NCBI GenBank assembly: GCA_020636105.1
Contig: JACJYL010000001.1
Span: 4,092,001 to 4,156,000, forward strand
DNA: 64,000 bases
Source: Lewinellaceae bacterium
Lineage (GTDB): Bacteria; Bacteroidota; Bacteroidia; Chitinophagales; Saprospiraceae
Direction of reading: 5' to 3'
Shown here: positions 47,083 through 56,681 of the stretch, one piece after another
How the letters are laid out: every line of letters begins with the position of its first letter
Position numbering within the stretch: the stretch's first letter is position 1
Program-made: the position numbers and the translations under genes
The notes under the pieces: generated by a model
Told to the model about the DNA's origin: nothing
The model's database searches: none
The model's input: only the letters and a program-made list of their open reading frames with translations

Positions 47083-49110
47083 TCAAATCTCTGCTGCAAG
47101 TTCCGCAGCCTGGCGGATGGCCCGTTTGGCATCAATCTCCCTGGCCTCAAAAGCACCGCCAATAAGATGAGTTTTTACGCCTTCATGTTCAAGCTGGTTA
47201 TGAAGGTCCGTAAAAGATACCTGTCCCGCACAGATGACAATGGTGTCCACTTCCAAAACGGATGATTTACCATTACTTGAAATATGCAACCCTTCATCAT
47301 CAATGCGTTCATAAACCACCTGCGCCATCATTTTTACATTTTTATGCTTCAGCGCTGCCCGGTGGATCCATCCGGTGGTTTTACCCAATCCTGCACCGAC
47401 CTTACCCTTGGACCGCTGCATCATCCAAATTTGCCTGGGGGATGGTTCCTGTTGGATTTCCTGTAGAGCTCCTCCTGTTTTGTAATCCATATCCACGCCC
47501 CATTCCTTCATGAAAGCTTCAGTATGAAGGCTTGGAGATTCGCCCTCGTGCGACAAAAATTCTGCCACATCAAAACCAATGCCGCCCGCCCCGATGATCG
47601 CAACGCGAGAGCCGGCTTCGACCTTTCCGGAAAGGATATCGATATAAGTGCATACCTTTTTATCGTGGATGCCTTCGATCTGCACTTTCCTCGGCAAAAT
47701 GCCCGTCGCGAGGATGACTTCATCAAAGCCGATTTGATCATAAACTGCTTTTTCAAACCTGGTATTTAAATGAAGGTGAACCCTGGTGGTTTTTATCCGT
47801 GAATTGAAGTATCTAATAGTCTCATGGAATTCTTCCTTACCCGGCACCTGTTTGGCCAGATTGAGTTGCCCGCCTATTTCGGAGGCGGCCTCATACAAAT
47901 GCACCACATGCCCCCGTTCAGCGGCCAGGGTGGCAAAAGTCAGGCCTGCCGGTCCAGCGCCGACCACCGCCAGCTTTTTCGGCTGTTTGGCGGGTAAGTA
48001 ATTGAGTTCCGTTTCGTAACAGGCTCTCGGATTCACCAGGCAGGTTGCCCGGGTATTTTTAAACACATGATCCAGGCAGGCCTGGTTGCAGGCGATGCAG
48101 GTATTGATGGTTTCAGATTTGTTGGCTTTAGCTTTATTGACAAAATCGGGGTCGGCAAGAAAGGGCCTGGCCATGGAAACCATATCGGCATGCCCGTCCG
48201 CAAGAATTTTTTCAGCCAGTTCAGGGGTATTGATTCGATTGGTGGTGATCAGTGGAATATTCACTTCCCCCATCATTTTTTTAGTCACCCAGCTGAATCC
48301 GCCTCTTGGGACCATCGTGGCGATAGTCGGTACGCGTGCCTCGTGCCACCCGATGCCTGTATTGATAATAGTGGCCCCGGCTTTTTCTATGGCTTTCGCG
48401 AGAAAAACCACTTCCTCCCAGGTACTACCTCCTGGAACAAGATCCAGCATCGACAGGCGGTAAATGATGATAAAATCATCCCCGACGGCTTGTCTCGTCC
48501 TCCTCACAATTTCCAATGGAAATTGAATGCGGCTTTCATAATCCCCTCCCCATTTATCTTTTCGCTGGTTTGTTTTTTTTACGATAAACTGGTTGATCAA
48601 GTAACCTTCAGAGCCCATGATCTCAACGCCGTCATACCCGGCCTCTTTCGCAAGCACCGCACTGCGGACAAAATCGCTGATGGTGTTTTCCACTCCCCGG
48701 GCACTTAATGCCCATGGTTTAAAAGGTGAAATGGGCGACTTAATCCCGGACGGGGAAACTGCCAGAGGATGGTAACCGTATCTGCCGGAGTGCAATATCT
48801 GCATACATATTTTCCCGCCTTCATCGTGAACCGCTTTGGTGACGACAAGGTGTTTTCGTGCCTGGGAGGAGGAAGCCAGTCGCGCGGAAAACGGTGCCAC
48901 CCATCCGGCCCGGTTCGGGGCAATGCCCCCGGTTACGATCAGGCCGACGCCACCTTTTGCCCGTTCGGCAAAATAAGCGGCCATTTTATTAAAACCGCCT
49001 TTTACTTCTTCTAATCCGGTATGCATGGACCCCATCAGGACACGGTTGTCCAATTGCGTAAATCCCAGATTCAGGGGAGCCAGTAAATGTGGGTACGGGT
49101 TAGTCATCAT
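47083..49110 (-). CDS. fadH: NADPH-dependent 2,4-dienoyl-CoA reductase
   Basis: 675 aa, full length for the bacterial enzyme that reduces 2,4-dienoyl-CoA during beta-oxidation of unsaturated fatty acids. The N-terminal old-yellow-enzyme barrel (about 1-350) has NRVLMGSMHTGLEE, MQILHSGRYGYH, EIMGSEGYLINQF and the active-site region GIGWHEARVPT. Then comes the 4Fe-4S cysteine cluster CIACNQACLDHVF...ATCLVNP (about 336-360). The C-terminal half has an FAD-binding loop (VVGAGPAGLTFATLAAERG) and an NADPH-binding loop (VAIIGAGGIGFDVAEFL). It follows mrdA by 66 bp on the same strand but is functionally unrelated to it. Confidence 0.93.
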   Translation of the reverse strand: MMTNPYPHLLAPLNLGFTQLDNRVLMGSMHTGLEEVKGGFNKMAAYFAERAKGGVGLIVTGGIAPNRAGWVAPFSARLASSSQARKHLVVTKAVHDEGGKICMQILHSGRYGYHPLAVSPSGIKSPISPFKPWALSARGVENTISDFVRSAVLAKEAGYDGVEIMGSEGYLINQFIVKKTNQRKDKWGGDYESRIQFPLEIVRRTRQAVGDDFIIIYRLSMLDLVPGGSTWEEVVFLAKAIEKAGATIINTGIGWHEARVPTIATMVPRGGFSWVTKKMMGEVNIPLITTNRINTPELAEKILADGHADMVSMARPFLADPDFVNKAKANKSETINTCIACNQACLDHVFKNTRATCLVNPRACYETELNYLPAKQPKKLAVVGAGPAGLTFATLAAERGHVVHLYEAASEIGGQLNLAKQVPGKEEFHETIRYFNSRIKTTRVHLHLNTRFEKAVYDQIGFDEVILATGILPRKVQIEGIHDKKVCTYIDILSGKVEAGSRVAIIGAGGIGFDVAEFLSHEGESPSLHTEAFMKEWGVDMDYKTGGALQEIQQEPSPRQIWMMQRSKGKVGAGLGKTTGWIHRAALKHKNVKMMAQVVYERIDDEGLHISSNGKSSVLEVDTIVICAGQVSFTDLHNQLEHEGVKTHLIGGAFEAREIDAKRAIRQAAELAAEI

Positions 49111-49176
49111 TTATGCAGTTGTTTTGCATAAAGATAGGAAATATCGAAGGGAAAAATACAATTGTTCGCGGGTGTA

Positions 49177-51033
49177 TTATTTTTCCAGTAAAACGGCATC
49201 GAGCATGTGCTGTTCCAGGTATTTTCGCGGGAGGCTGATTTCGCCCCGGAGGTATTTTTCGATAACAAGGCTGGCGATAGGTGCTGCAAATGTACCTCCA
49301 AAACCACTGTTTTCAATATAAACGGCAATGGCGATCTTTGGATTATCTTTGGGTGCAAAAGCAAAAAAAATAGAGTGATCCTTACCACTTCCCTGGGTAT
49401 TTTCGGCTGTTCCTGTTTTCCCGCAGATGGGAATATCCCAGATGAAAGCGTTGACGGCGGTTCCCCCCATAACGGCCTTCTGCATTCCTTCGACGACCGG
49501 TTCAAAATATTGTTTTTCGACCCCCACCTCATGCTTTTCAAAACTCCTTTTCTCAATAACGTTGCCCTCCACATCCTTAATTTCATTGACAAAATGAGGG
49601 GTGTAATAGTAGCCGCGGTTGGCAATAATGGCTGCGAGGTTAGCCATTTGTATATTGGTCATCAGTAGTTCTCCCTGTCCAATACCCATCGAACGCAACC
49701 AGATGGAATACCACCGGCCTTCATTTTCATAAACCTTATTAAAGTATTCAACGGTAGGATAATTTCCTTTCTTTTCTCCTGGGAAATCTATGCCCAGCCG
49801 TCGGCCCAGCCCGAATTTATCCAGGTAGCTGTTAAAAACGCTCAATCCTTTCTGGGGAGTCAGGTAACCGAACTGGTCGATTATTTCCCTGTAAACCGTG
49901 ACAAAATAAGCATTACAGGAATGCTGGATGGCCATGGAAACACTGGTACAGGTGGGGTGGTTGTGGCATCCGGTCAGTAACTGACCGTTGTAATAATAAC
50001 CCTGGTTACAGGTAATGGTCCTGTTGGGGCTGAGCAGTCCCTCCTGCATGGCGACAAGCGCCACAACAGATTTAAAAAGAGACCCCGGGGGATATTGGGC
50101 CGAAGTAGCCCTGTTGATAAAAGGCTTGTTGGGGTCCAGTCTTAAAGTATCGAAGGCCGCTCCCCTGTTCCTTCCGATGGAAAGTATATTGGGATCATAG
50201 GAAGGAGCACTTACCATAGCCAGAATTTCCCCTGTTCTGGGATCTATGGCTACAACACTTCCTGCCTTATTTTGCATAAGTTTTTCAGCATAAGCCTGCA
50301 GGTCGACGTCCAATGTCGTTGCAATGTCAAGGCCGGATACCGGAACAACATCAAGGGCTCCGTTCTGGTAGGAAGCCACCTCTCTTCCCATGCTGTTTTT
50401 GAGTATTCTCCGCACTCCTTTTTGTCCCCTGAGATAATATTCGTATTGATTTTCAAGACCAGACGAGCCAATGTAATCCCCCGGTTTATATACATCAGCC
50501 GAATCTTTTACTTCTTTGGCATTAACCTCCCGGATATTTCCCAATACATGAGCGCCAAAAGGATACGGATAACTTCTGACAATCCTTTGCTGAACATAAA
50601 AGCCGGGAAATTCATACATGCTTTCCTGGAAACGGGTGTAAATTTCAGGAGAGATATTGGTCAAAAATACAAAAGGGGATGATTTACTAAAACGATCATC
50701 TTTCCAGTCTTTATTGATCGATTTTTCAAAATACGGTTTGGAAATAGCCAGTAATTTGCAGAATTTTGAAGTATCCATTTTGGGATCCAGCTGGTTGTAA
50801 GTGACCAGAAGATCAAACATGGGAATATTATTCACCAGGAGTTTCCCGTTCCTGTCATAAATACCGCCCCGGGAGGGATAAAGAATTCTGCTCCCTGTGG
50901 ATACTGCATCAGCCCTTTTACTGTAGGTGTCATCAACAACCTGTAGGAAAAAGGCCCTGATGATGAGTGCCACCGCTGCTATCCCGAACATCGCCTGGAT
51001 ATAAAATTGCCGTTCCTTTAGGTTTCCTATCAA
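49177..51033 (-). CDS. mrdA: Penicillin-binding protein 2 (peptidoglycan DD-transpeptidase)
   Basis: 618 aa. One N-terminal membrane helix (AALIIRAFFLQ region, about 12-32), a PBP dimerisation domain (about 50-220) and a transpeptidase domain with all three catalytic boxes: Ser318-x-x-Lys321 (SLFK), Ser372-Cys-Asn374 and Lys539-Thr-Gly541. It crosslinks peptidoglycan for cell elongation in the Rod complex, working with a RodA glycosyltransferase. Last gene of the mreB-mreC-mreD-mrdA operon, 3 bp after mreD. rodA, which often follows, is not here; fadH is. Confidence 0.95.
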   Translation of the reverse strand: MIGNLKERQFYIQAMFGIAAVALIIRAFFLQVVDDTYSKRADAVSTGSRILYPSRGGIYDRNGKLLVNNIPMFDLLVTYNQLDPKMDTSKFCKLLAISKPYFEKSINKDWKDDRFSKSSPFVFLTNISPEIYTRFQESMYEFPGFYVQQRIVRSYPYPFGAHVLGNIREVNAKEVKDSADVYKPGDYIGSSGLENQYEYYLRGQKGVRRILKNSMGREVASYQNGALDVVPVSGLDIATTLDVDLQAYAEKLMQNKAGSVVAIDPRTGEILAMVSAPSYDPNILSIGRNRGAAFDTLRLDPNKPFINRATSAQYPPGSLFKSVVALVAMQEGLLSPNRTITCNQGYYYNGQLLTGCHNHPTCTSVSMAIQHSCNAYFVTVYREIIDQFGYLTPQKGLSVFNSYLDKFGLGRRLGIDFPGEKKGNYPTVEYFNKVYENEGRWYSIWLRSMGIGQGELLMTNIQMANLAAIIANRGYYYTPHFVNEIKDVEGNVIEKRSFEKHEVGVEKQYFEPVVEGMQKAVMGGTAVNAFIWDIPICGKTGTAENTQGSGKDHSIFFAFAPKDNPKIAIAVYIENSGFGGTFAAPIASLVIEKYLRGEISLPRKYLEQHMLDAVLLEK

Positions 51034-51036
51034 AGT

Positions 51037-51564
51037 TTAATAAGGCTTTGAGTTAAAAATATAAGCAGCCATAATTACAAACACCATTGAGATCACGAAG
51101 GATGAAAGGGTTCTCAATAAAATATCAACGATGTAATAATAGGTAAATGCATCCACTGAAAAATAGAAAAAGAGATGTAACATCATCATTATTCCTGAAT
51201 AAGTTAAATACCAGGTAATTCCGTATTGATCCTTGGTGGGCACGTGATTGATGTTATATCCTTCACGAGGTTCAAGCCAGTTCAGGATCAGGGGTCTTAT
51301 ATAGGCGGTAAAAACTGCTGCACTTGCATGAATTCCCGGAGATTCGTAAAAAATATCTACAAAAAGCCCAAGTGCAAAAGCTAAAAACAGTTGTAATGGG
51401 CGGGAAGTACCAAAAGGCATCAGGATGATAAAAAGCGGGTAGATGAGGATATGAAAATGGCGATACCCTCCAATGCTCATCGAAAAACTCTTGAAGATAA
51501 GCCCCTGGGCAAGTGCCAGTACCACTAAAAGTAAGATTAAGGATCCTATTGATTTATTATTCAT
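51037..51564 (-). CDS. mreD: Rod shape-determining protein MreD
   Basis: 175 aa, hydrophobic throughout with five to six membrane helices (LILLLVVLALAQGLIF, LIYPLFIILMPF, LFLAFALGLFVDIFYESPG). The position between mreC and mrdA and the characteristic GLFVDIFYESPGIHA motif identify it. It links MreC to the elongation machinery in the inner membrane. It overlaps the end of mreC by 8 bp and precedes mrdA by 3 bp, implying translational coupling. Confidence 0.9.
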   Translation of the reverse strand: MNNKSIGSLILLLVVLALAQGLIFKSFSMSIGGYRHFHILIYPLFIILMPFGTSRPLQLFLAFALGLFVDIFYESPGIHASAAVFTAYIRPLILNWLEPREGYNINHVPTKDQYGITWYLTYSGIMMMLHLFFYFSVDAFTYYYIVDILLRTLSSFVISMVFVIMAAYIFNSKPY

Positions 51565-52384
51565 TATTTTCCTGATTCAACTCATCCAATTCTTCCCTAA
51601 AAAGATTGTCAACCACATAAACATGCTCCAGCCGGAGTAAATCTTCCTGAAGATCCACTATTATGGTGTAATCATTGTTCCCGTCTTTTAGGTTAAAGCT
51701 GCCAATAGTACCGATCATGATACCCGCTGGAAATATATCTGAATAACCGCTAGTCTGGATGGTATCTCCGATTTGTATCTTAACGTGCTTAGGGATAGCT
51801 TCCAGGTTTAGTTGCCGGTAATCCGTTCCTTTCCAGACCAGTGAGCCAAAAACGCCGTTTCTTCTGATGCTGGCACTGATGGCAGCCTGCCTGTGTAATA
51901 TGGTCATGACCTTAGCGTAGTGGGTGGAAACTCCTGTCACAATGCCAACTACTCCTTTTTCGGAGATCACTCCCATATGCATTTTGACGCCGTGTTTGGA
52001 ACCTCTGTCAATGACCACATTGTTATTGTTTCCAATAATCGCGCGGTTGGTGATGGTGGCTGAAATAAAGGAATAACGTGGCAGGCGGTCAGCGGTTTCT
52101 GAGGTGTCCCGTTCCGCTTTATCAAGATAGAAGGAAGCATCAAGCTGGCTTCTCAGCGCGGCATTTTCCTTTTTCAGTGCCTTGATATCTCTATTTAAAT
52201 GAACATACCCGACGGCATCATCCACTTTTTTTGCTGCAAAACCAATGATGGTGTTGGAAGAACTGAAAAACACCCTGTTTTGGTAATCATTGTAGCGGAT
52301 GATAATAAAGAAGCAAATCCCCTCCAGCAAAAAAAACATAAAGTGGCCACCGAATCTCAGGAAAAACTGTAGGAGGTTACTCAT
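51557..52384 (-). CDS. mreC: Rod shape-determining protein MreC
   Basis: 275 aa. A membrane helix at about residues 12-30, a coiled coil at about 58-80 (NRDIKALKKENAALRSQL), then the two-lobed periplasmic beta domain with NNVVIDRGSKHGVKMHMGV and the family motif QTSGYSDIFPAGIMIGTI. It spans the periplasm and activates the PBP2/RodA pair. It lies 85 bp downstream of mreB. Confidence 0.93.
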   Translation of the reverse strand: MSNLLQFFLRFGGHFMFFLLEGICFFIIIRYNDYQNRVFFSSSNTIIGFAAKKVDDAVGYVHLNRDIKALKKENAALRSQLDASFYLDKAERDTSETADRLPRYSFISATITNRAIIGNNNNVVIDRGSKHGVKMHMGVISEKGVVGIVTGVSTHYAKVMTILHRQAAISASIRRNGVFGSLVWKGTDYRQLNLEAIPKHVKIQIGDTIQTSGYSDIFPAGIMIGTIGSFNLKDGNNDYTIIVDLQEDLLRLEHVYVVDNLFREELDELNQENNE

Positions 52385-52469
52385 AGAGTAGTATAAAGAA
52401 TTAAAAATGATAAATTATAAACGCTAAATTTAAAATTTTTAATCTACCATTTAAAATTTTTCATTTATT

Positions 52470-53501
52470 TTAGCTGCTTTGTCTGTCGATCAAAAAGGAA
52501 TACCGGTGGGTATTTTTTAAGGCAAGTCCTGTTCCTCTTACCACAGCCCTCAATGGATCTTCAGCGACATGAACAGGTAGTTTGGTCTTTTGAGAAATCC
52601 TGATAGCCAGGCCTCTCAATAACGCGCCTCCACCTGTCAGGTAAAGCCCTGTTTTATAAATATCGGAAGCCAGCTCGGGAGGGGTCATCTCCAGTGCTTT
52701 CAAAACAGCTTCTTCTATTTTGGAAATGGATTTGTCTATTGCCTGGGCAATTTCTTTGTAAGTAACGATGATCTGCTTCGGGATACCGGTCATCAGGTCA
52801 CGTCCGTTCACGGCAAAGGGTTCCGGCGGGTTTTCCAGTTCAGGCATTGCCGAGCCTACGTTGATCTTTATCTGTTCCGCAGTACGCTCCCCGATGAGGA
52901 TGTTGTGATGCCGCCGCATAAAAGCGACGATATCATTGGTGAATTCATCCCCGGCGATACGAATGGACTGATCACATACGATCCCTGAAAGGGCAATGAC
53001 GGCAATTTCGGTAGTGCCACCTCCAATATCGATAACCATATTGCCGTTGGGTTCCTCTACATCAAGTCCAATTCCCAGGGCAGCAGCCATGGGCTCATAA
53101 ATGAGGTATGTTTCCTTGGAATCCACATGGTCGGCAGAATCAAAAACAGCCCTCTTTTCCACTTCGGTGATCCCCGAAGGAATACATATCACCATTTTGA
53201 GGTGGGAAAACATCCGGCGTTTGGTTCCGATCATTTTGATCATGCCCTGGATCATATTTTCAGCCGCCTGAAAATCAGCGATCACACCATCTTTCAACGG
53301 ACGAATGGTTTTGATGTCTTCGTGGGTTTTTTCGTGCATCTGCATGGCTTTCGTCCCCACCGCAATGGTTTCTTTGGTCAACCGATTGATGGCGATGATT
53401 GATGGTTCATCCACGACTACCTTTCCATCCTGTATGATAAGTGTGTTGGCAGTGCCAAGGTCTATAGCTAGTTCCTGCTTGAAGAAGCTGAATAACTTCA
53501 T
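52470..53501 (-). CDS. mreB: Rod shape-determining protein MreB (bacterial actin)
   Basis: 343 aa with all actin-fold motifs: phosphate loop 1 (IDLGTANTLI), connect/phosphate 2 (MVIDIGGGTTEIAVI), adenosine site (LTGGGALLRGLA) and the conserved EPMAAALGIGLDV. It forms membrane-bound filaments that steer elongation of the wall. First gene of the mre operon, transcribed divergently from dnaN with 484 bp between. Confidence 0.96.
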   Translation of the reverse strand: MKLFSFFKQELAIDLGTANTLIIQDGKVVVDEPSIIAINRLTKETIAVGTKAMQMHEKTHEDIKTIRPLKDGVIADFQAAENMIQGMIKMIGTKRRMFSHLKMVICIPSGITEVEKRAVFDSADHVDSKETYLIYEPMAAALGIGLDVEEPNGNMVIDIGGGTTEIAVIALSGIVCDQSIRIAGDEFTNDIVAFMRRHHNILIGERTAEQIKINVGSAMPELENPPEPFAVNGRDLMTGIPKQIIVTYKEIAQAIDKSISKIEEAVLKALEMTPPELASDIYKTGLYLTGGGALLRGLAIRISQKTKLPVHVAEDPLRAVVRGTGLALKNTHRYSFLIDRQSS

Positions 53502-53985
53502 TTAAATCTCTTTATTTTTTCCCATGGTTACACAAAACAGGCAAATCATTAATCACAATTATCCCATTCTGTTTTGTCAATCGGTAAAATTAATCCAATT
53601 ACAACTATAAAACGCAAATCAACGCAAATTTTGTGTAAAAAGAAAATAAAGAAGTCCTAATATTTATTGTAAAGCTCCCCATTATTTCCGGCTTTGTCAT
53701 TATCTCACCCCATATAGACGAAAAATCACTCCGTTCGGTTTTTCTGCCCGGGCCGATGCAGGGGCAAATTCACAAAAGTATACCTTTTTAACAGATATCA
53801 ATTAAACGGGCTGCCTGAAAGAAGAGCCGGCTAAAATCAAAAATGTTTGATTTTTTTCCTTATTCTATGTACACTTTGTGCATTTATCCACAATTTGTGG
53901 ATTTTTTTATAGTGCATATATGGATAAGAAAAGCTATTTTTGTGGCTAGCGAACGACCAGTGAAGCAATAAAAAAAATTAGACAA
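53502..53985. other. Divergent mreB/dnaN intergenic region
   Basis: No gene. Besides the DnaA-box-like dyad, TATTTTTG at 53935-53942 fits the -7 consensus for dnaN, 44 bp upstream of its start. The region is AT-rich near dnaN. No mreB promoter was clearly seen. Confidence 0.45.
53884..53902. promoter_or_regulatory. DnaA-box-like dyad upstream of dnaN
   Basis: TTATCCACA (53884-53892) matches the consensus DnaA box exactly, and ATCCACA/TGTGGAT (arms 53886-53892 and 53896-53902) forms an inverted repeat with a 3-bp spacer. It lies about 85 bp before dnaN. It could be a DnaA-controlled promoter element; a single dyad is too little to call an origin. Confidence 0.5.
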
Positions 53986-55101
53986 ATGAAATTCAGTGTA
54001 TCCTCTTCAGAATTACTTAAACAGTTGCAAATAGCAGGCGGTGCCATAGGTTCAAATCCTGTTCTTCCCATCCTCGAAGATTTTTTATTCTCTATTTCGA
54101 ATAATAAACTGACCATTGCCGCAACGGACCTTGAAACCTCCATTATCACAGAACTTGAAGTGATGGCGGATTCAGATGGTGTGGTGGCTATCCCGGGGAA
54201 GATCCTGCTGGAAACCCTCAAGGCGTTACCTCAGCAACCTATCACTTTTGCCATCGACGAGGATAATTATAGTATTGAGATCACTTCTGCTTTTGGTAAA
54301 TACCGGCTCGCCGGGGAAAACGGGCAGGATTTTCCAAGTATTCCGGAAGCTGATTCAACGGATTCCATTTCCATTCCGGCACAAAGACTGGCACAAGGCA
54401 TCAATAAAACTATTTTTGCCGCAAGTAATGATGAGTTGCGTCCCTCTATGACGGGAGTGTATTTCCAGATAGACTTCAATAAGCTTACTCTTGTCGCTAC
54501 AGATGCACACAAACTGGTCAAATATACCTTTACGGATGTGGAAAGTGAGGTCTCCACCTCTTTTATTGTGCCTAAAAAAGCGCTTAATCTTTTGAAAAAT
54601 GCACTTCCTTCCGGGGATGATGTGAAGTTATCTTTTAATAAGGCACACACTTTTTATTCCTTTGGCACAACACAATTGATCACCCGACTTATCGATGCAC
54701 GTTATCCTGATTACAATGCGGTCATTCCGGTAGATAATCCTAACCTGCTTACGGTTAACAAAAATGATTTCCAGCACTCTCTGAAACGTATCGTCATTTA
54801 TGCGAATAAAACGACCAACCAGGTGGTGCTAAACATCAATGACGGAAGCCTTACCGTTTCTGCTCAAGACCTCGATTTTGCCAACGAAGCTACAGAACAA
54901 CTGACCTGTAGTTACACAGGATCTCCATTGAATATTGCTTTCAATGCAAAGTTCCTCGTGGAAATGCTGAGTGTACTGGATTCTGAAGAGGTGAAAATTG
55001 AGTTGTCTGAACCTTCCCGGGCGGGCATTTTATCTCCGGTCGAAGAAGTCGAAGGGGAAGAAATTTTGATGCTGGTCATGCCCGTGATGCTGAGCAATTA
55101 A
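53986..55101 (+). CDS. dnaN: DNA polymerase III beta subunit (sliding clamp)
   Basis: 371 aa, the expected length, made of three repeated clamp domains. Typical motifs are LEDFLFSISNNKLTIAATDLET in domain 1, FPSIPEAD before domain 2, RPSMTGVYFQI and LVATDAHKLV in domain 2, LIDARYPDYNAVIP before domain 3, and the C-terminal MLVMPVML with hydrophobic-pocket residues. It forms the ring that tethers polymerases to DNA. dnaA is not adjacent. It converges with the NlpC/P60 gene. Confidence 0.97.
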   Translation: MKFSVSSSELLKQLQIAGGAIGSNPVLPILEDFLFSISNNKLTIAATDLETSIITELEVMADSDGVVAIPGKILLETLKALPQQPITFAIDEDNYSIEITSAFGKYRLAGENGQDFPSIPEADSTDSISIPAQRLAQGINKTIFAASNDELRPSMTGVYFQIDFNKLTLVATDAHKLVKYTFTDVESEVSTSFIVPKKALNLLKNALPSGDDVKLSFNKAHTFYSFGTTQLITRLIDARYPDYNAVIPVDNPNLLTVNKNDFQHSLKRIVIYANKTTNQVVLNINDGSLTVSAQDLDFANEATEQLTCSYTGSPLNIAFNAKFLVEMLSVLDSEEVKIELSEPSRAGILSPVEEVEGEEILMLVMPVMLSN

Positions 55102-55156
55102 ACAAGGAAAAAATAGCCCATTAAGATTGAAAATGCGTTAAGCATTTAATCCATTT

Positions 55157-55684
55157 TTATTGCTCGCTTGCTAAAGCCATGTCGACCACGTTTCGGGCAG
55201 AAGATATTTTGGGTTTCCAGTATTTTGATTTTGAAATATTGTCAATGACTACCCCCCTTGAGGTGCTGTGGATGACTTCAAGCCCGTCTTTTGTATTCGA
55301 TACCACCATAGCCACGTGAAACACTTTTCCCGCTTCACTTCGTTTGAAAAAGATCAAATCCCCGCATTTTACATCTTTCAAGGCGACCTTTTTTCCTTCT
55401 TTAGCCTGTAATTTTGAACTGGCGGAGACTTTTATATCAAAGGCCTTCAATACATAATTCGTAAATCCGGAACAATCAAACCCTCTTGGATCTTTTCCTC
55501 CATACATATAATTCACTCCTACCTGCTTTTTTGCATATTCCAGAATATCCTGTCGAAGGAAATCTTCTTTGGACAACATGCGTGTTGAATCGACATGATC
55601 GGAAGTGCCAAAAACCGAGACACATTGGGTGAGAAAAAAACCGGATATCACCAATAACAAGAGAAGATTATTTTTCAATTTCAT
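55157..55684 (-). CDS. NlpC/P60 (C40) cell-wall peptidase lipoprotein
   Basis: 175 aa. A lipoprotein signal with lipobox LTQC (Cys21) directs it to the envelope. The NlpC/P60 domain carries the catalytic triad Cys71 (RGFDCSGFTNYV), His123 (VFHVAMVV) and probably His139 (VIHST). Such enzymes cut the gamma-D-Glu to diamino-acid bond in peptidoglycan stem peptides. Single-domain version, similar in size to Spr/NlpC proteins. It may follow the amidase gene 81 bp upstream on the same strand. Confidence 0.9.
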   Translation of the reverse strand: MKLKNNLLLLLVISGFFLTQCVSVFGTSDHVDSTRMLSKEDFLRQDILEYAKKQVGVNYMYGGKDPRGFDCSGFTNYVLKAFDIKVSASSKLQAKEGKKVALKDVKCGDLIFFKRSEAGKVFHVAMVVSNTKDGLEVIHSTSRGVVIDNISKSKYWKPKISSARNVVDMALASEQ

Positions 55685-55765
55685 GTACAGTCTTTAATGT
55701 TTTTAGAGTGAAAGTCTCCACTATCGTTTAATCTGGTTACAGAAACGACATGAATTTGAGAATTA

Positions 55766-56542
55766 TTATGTGGTAAAATCAAATAAATCTCTGTCCTGGA
55801 GAAAAGATAAGCGGGCGCGAAAATCCTGTTGAGCCGCCATGGACAGGTTTGTGGTGTTAATGCATGCCTCTGATCCGGCTTCAAAAAGGAGGTGTCCTGA
55901 AAAATCGTAGAGCATTGAATCCCCTGCATAATCAAATCCATTCCCGTCATGCCCGATCCGGTTGACCCCCAGGCAGTACGCCTGGTTTTCAATGGCTCTG
56001 GCCGCCAACAATTTTATCCAATGTTGGCGCCGCTTATCTGGCCAACTGGCCACATAAACCAGTAAATCGTAGTCTTCCGTATTTCTGCTCCAGACAGGAA
56101 ATCGAAGATCATAACAAATTAGGGGCATTATTTTCCACCCCCGGTATTCCACCACAAGGCGACTTTGACCGGGCTTATAATGATCTCCTTCCCCGGCAAG
56201 GGAAAAGAGATGGCGTTTATCATACTGTGAAATACTACCGTCAGGTTCGACAAAAAGGAGCCTGTTGTAATAATGGTTTCCTTTCCGGATGATACAACTG
56301 CCCATGATGGCAGCGGATAAGATAGCTGATTGTCTTTTGAGCCATTGAATAGTCTCACCTTCCATCTCTTCTGCGAGATTTTGGGCATTCATGCTAAACC
56401 CCGTGGTAAACATTTCCGGCAAAACAATTAAATCTGTTACTCCTTTTAGAGGTTGGAGGATGGATTCAAAATGAGTCAAATTGGCGGGCTTATCTTCCCA
56501 GGCCAGGTTGCTTTGAATTAAGGAAACACGCAAATCTTCCAT
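55766..56542 (-). CDS. Carbon-nitrogen hydrolase, omega-amidase-like (YafV/Nit2)
   Basis: 258 aa from the Met at 56542 (MEDLRVSLIQSN). An upstream in-frame Met at 56629 lies in the loop of the L25 terminator and is rejected. The nitrilase catalytic triad is present: Glu43 (VLPEMFTTGFSM), Lys109 (YDKRHLFSLAGE) and Cys143 (LICYDLRFPVW). The TGFSMN and RHLFSLAGE signatures fit the YafV/omega-amidase group, which removes alpha-ketoglutaramate and alpha-ketosuccinamate formed by transaminases. Cytoplasmic. Confidence 0.88.
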   Translation of the reverse strand: MEDLRVSLIQSNLAWEDKPANLTHFESILQPLKGVTDLIVLPEMFTTGFSMNAQNLAEEMEGETIQWLKRQSAILSAAIMGSCIIRKGNHYYNRLLFVEPDGSISQYDKRHLFSLAGEGDHYKPGQSRLVVEYRGWKIMPLICYDLRFPVWSRNTEDYDLLVYVASWPDKRRQHWIKLLAARAIENQAYCLGVNRIGHDGNGFDYAGDSMLYDFSGHLLFEAGSEACINTTNLSMAAQQDFRARLSFLQDRDLFDFTT

Positions 56543-56610
56543 ACACTTTGATTTTGATGTAAAATCTAGCCTGTAAAGGTAAAAAAAGACGGGGTATTCG
56601 CTACAAACAG

Positions 56611-56643
56611 AAAAAGCGCAGGTACTCATGAGAGTACCTGCGC
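56611..56643 (-). terminator. Rho-independent terminator after rplY
   Basis: Perfect 12-bp stem GCGCAGGTACTC / GAGTACCTGCGC (56616-56627 and 56632-56643) with a 4-nt loop; read on the minus strand it is followed by TTTTT. Confidence 0.92.
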
Positions 56644-56681
56644 CTTAATATTTTTTATTTATAGCCTAAATCGGGTATTGA

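Noticed and set aside
49107..49625. 172-codon minus-strand ORF at the mrdA 3' end
   Set aside because: Another frame of the PBP2 gene, which contains the KTG box over the same bases.
53502..53985. Chromosomal origin near dnaN
   Set aside because: Only one DnaA-box dyad was found and dnaA is not nearby; evidence too weak.
56543..56629. Longer start for the omega-amidase-like gene
   Set aside because: The Met lies in the loop of the rplY terminator and the extra 29 residues do not resemble the family.
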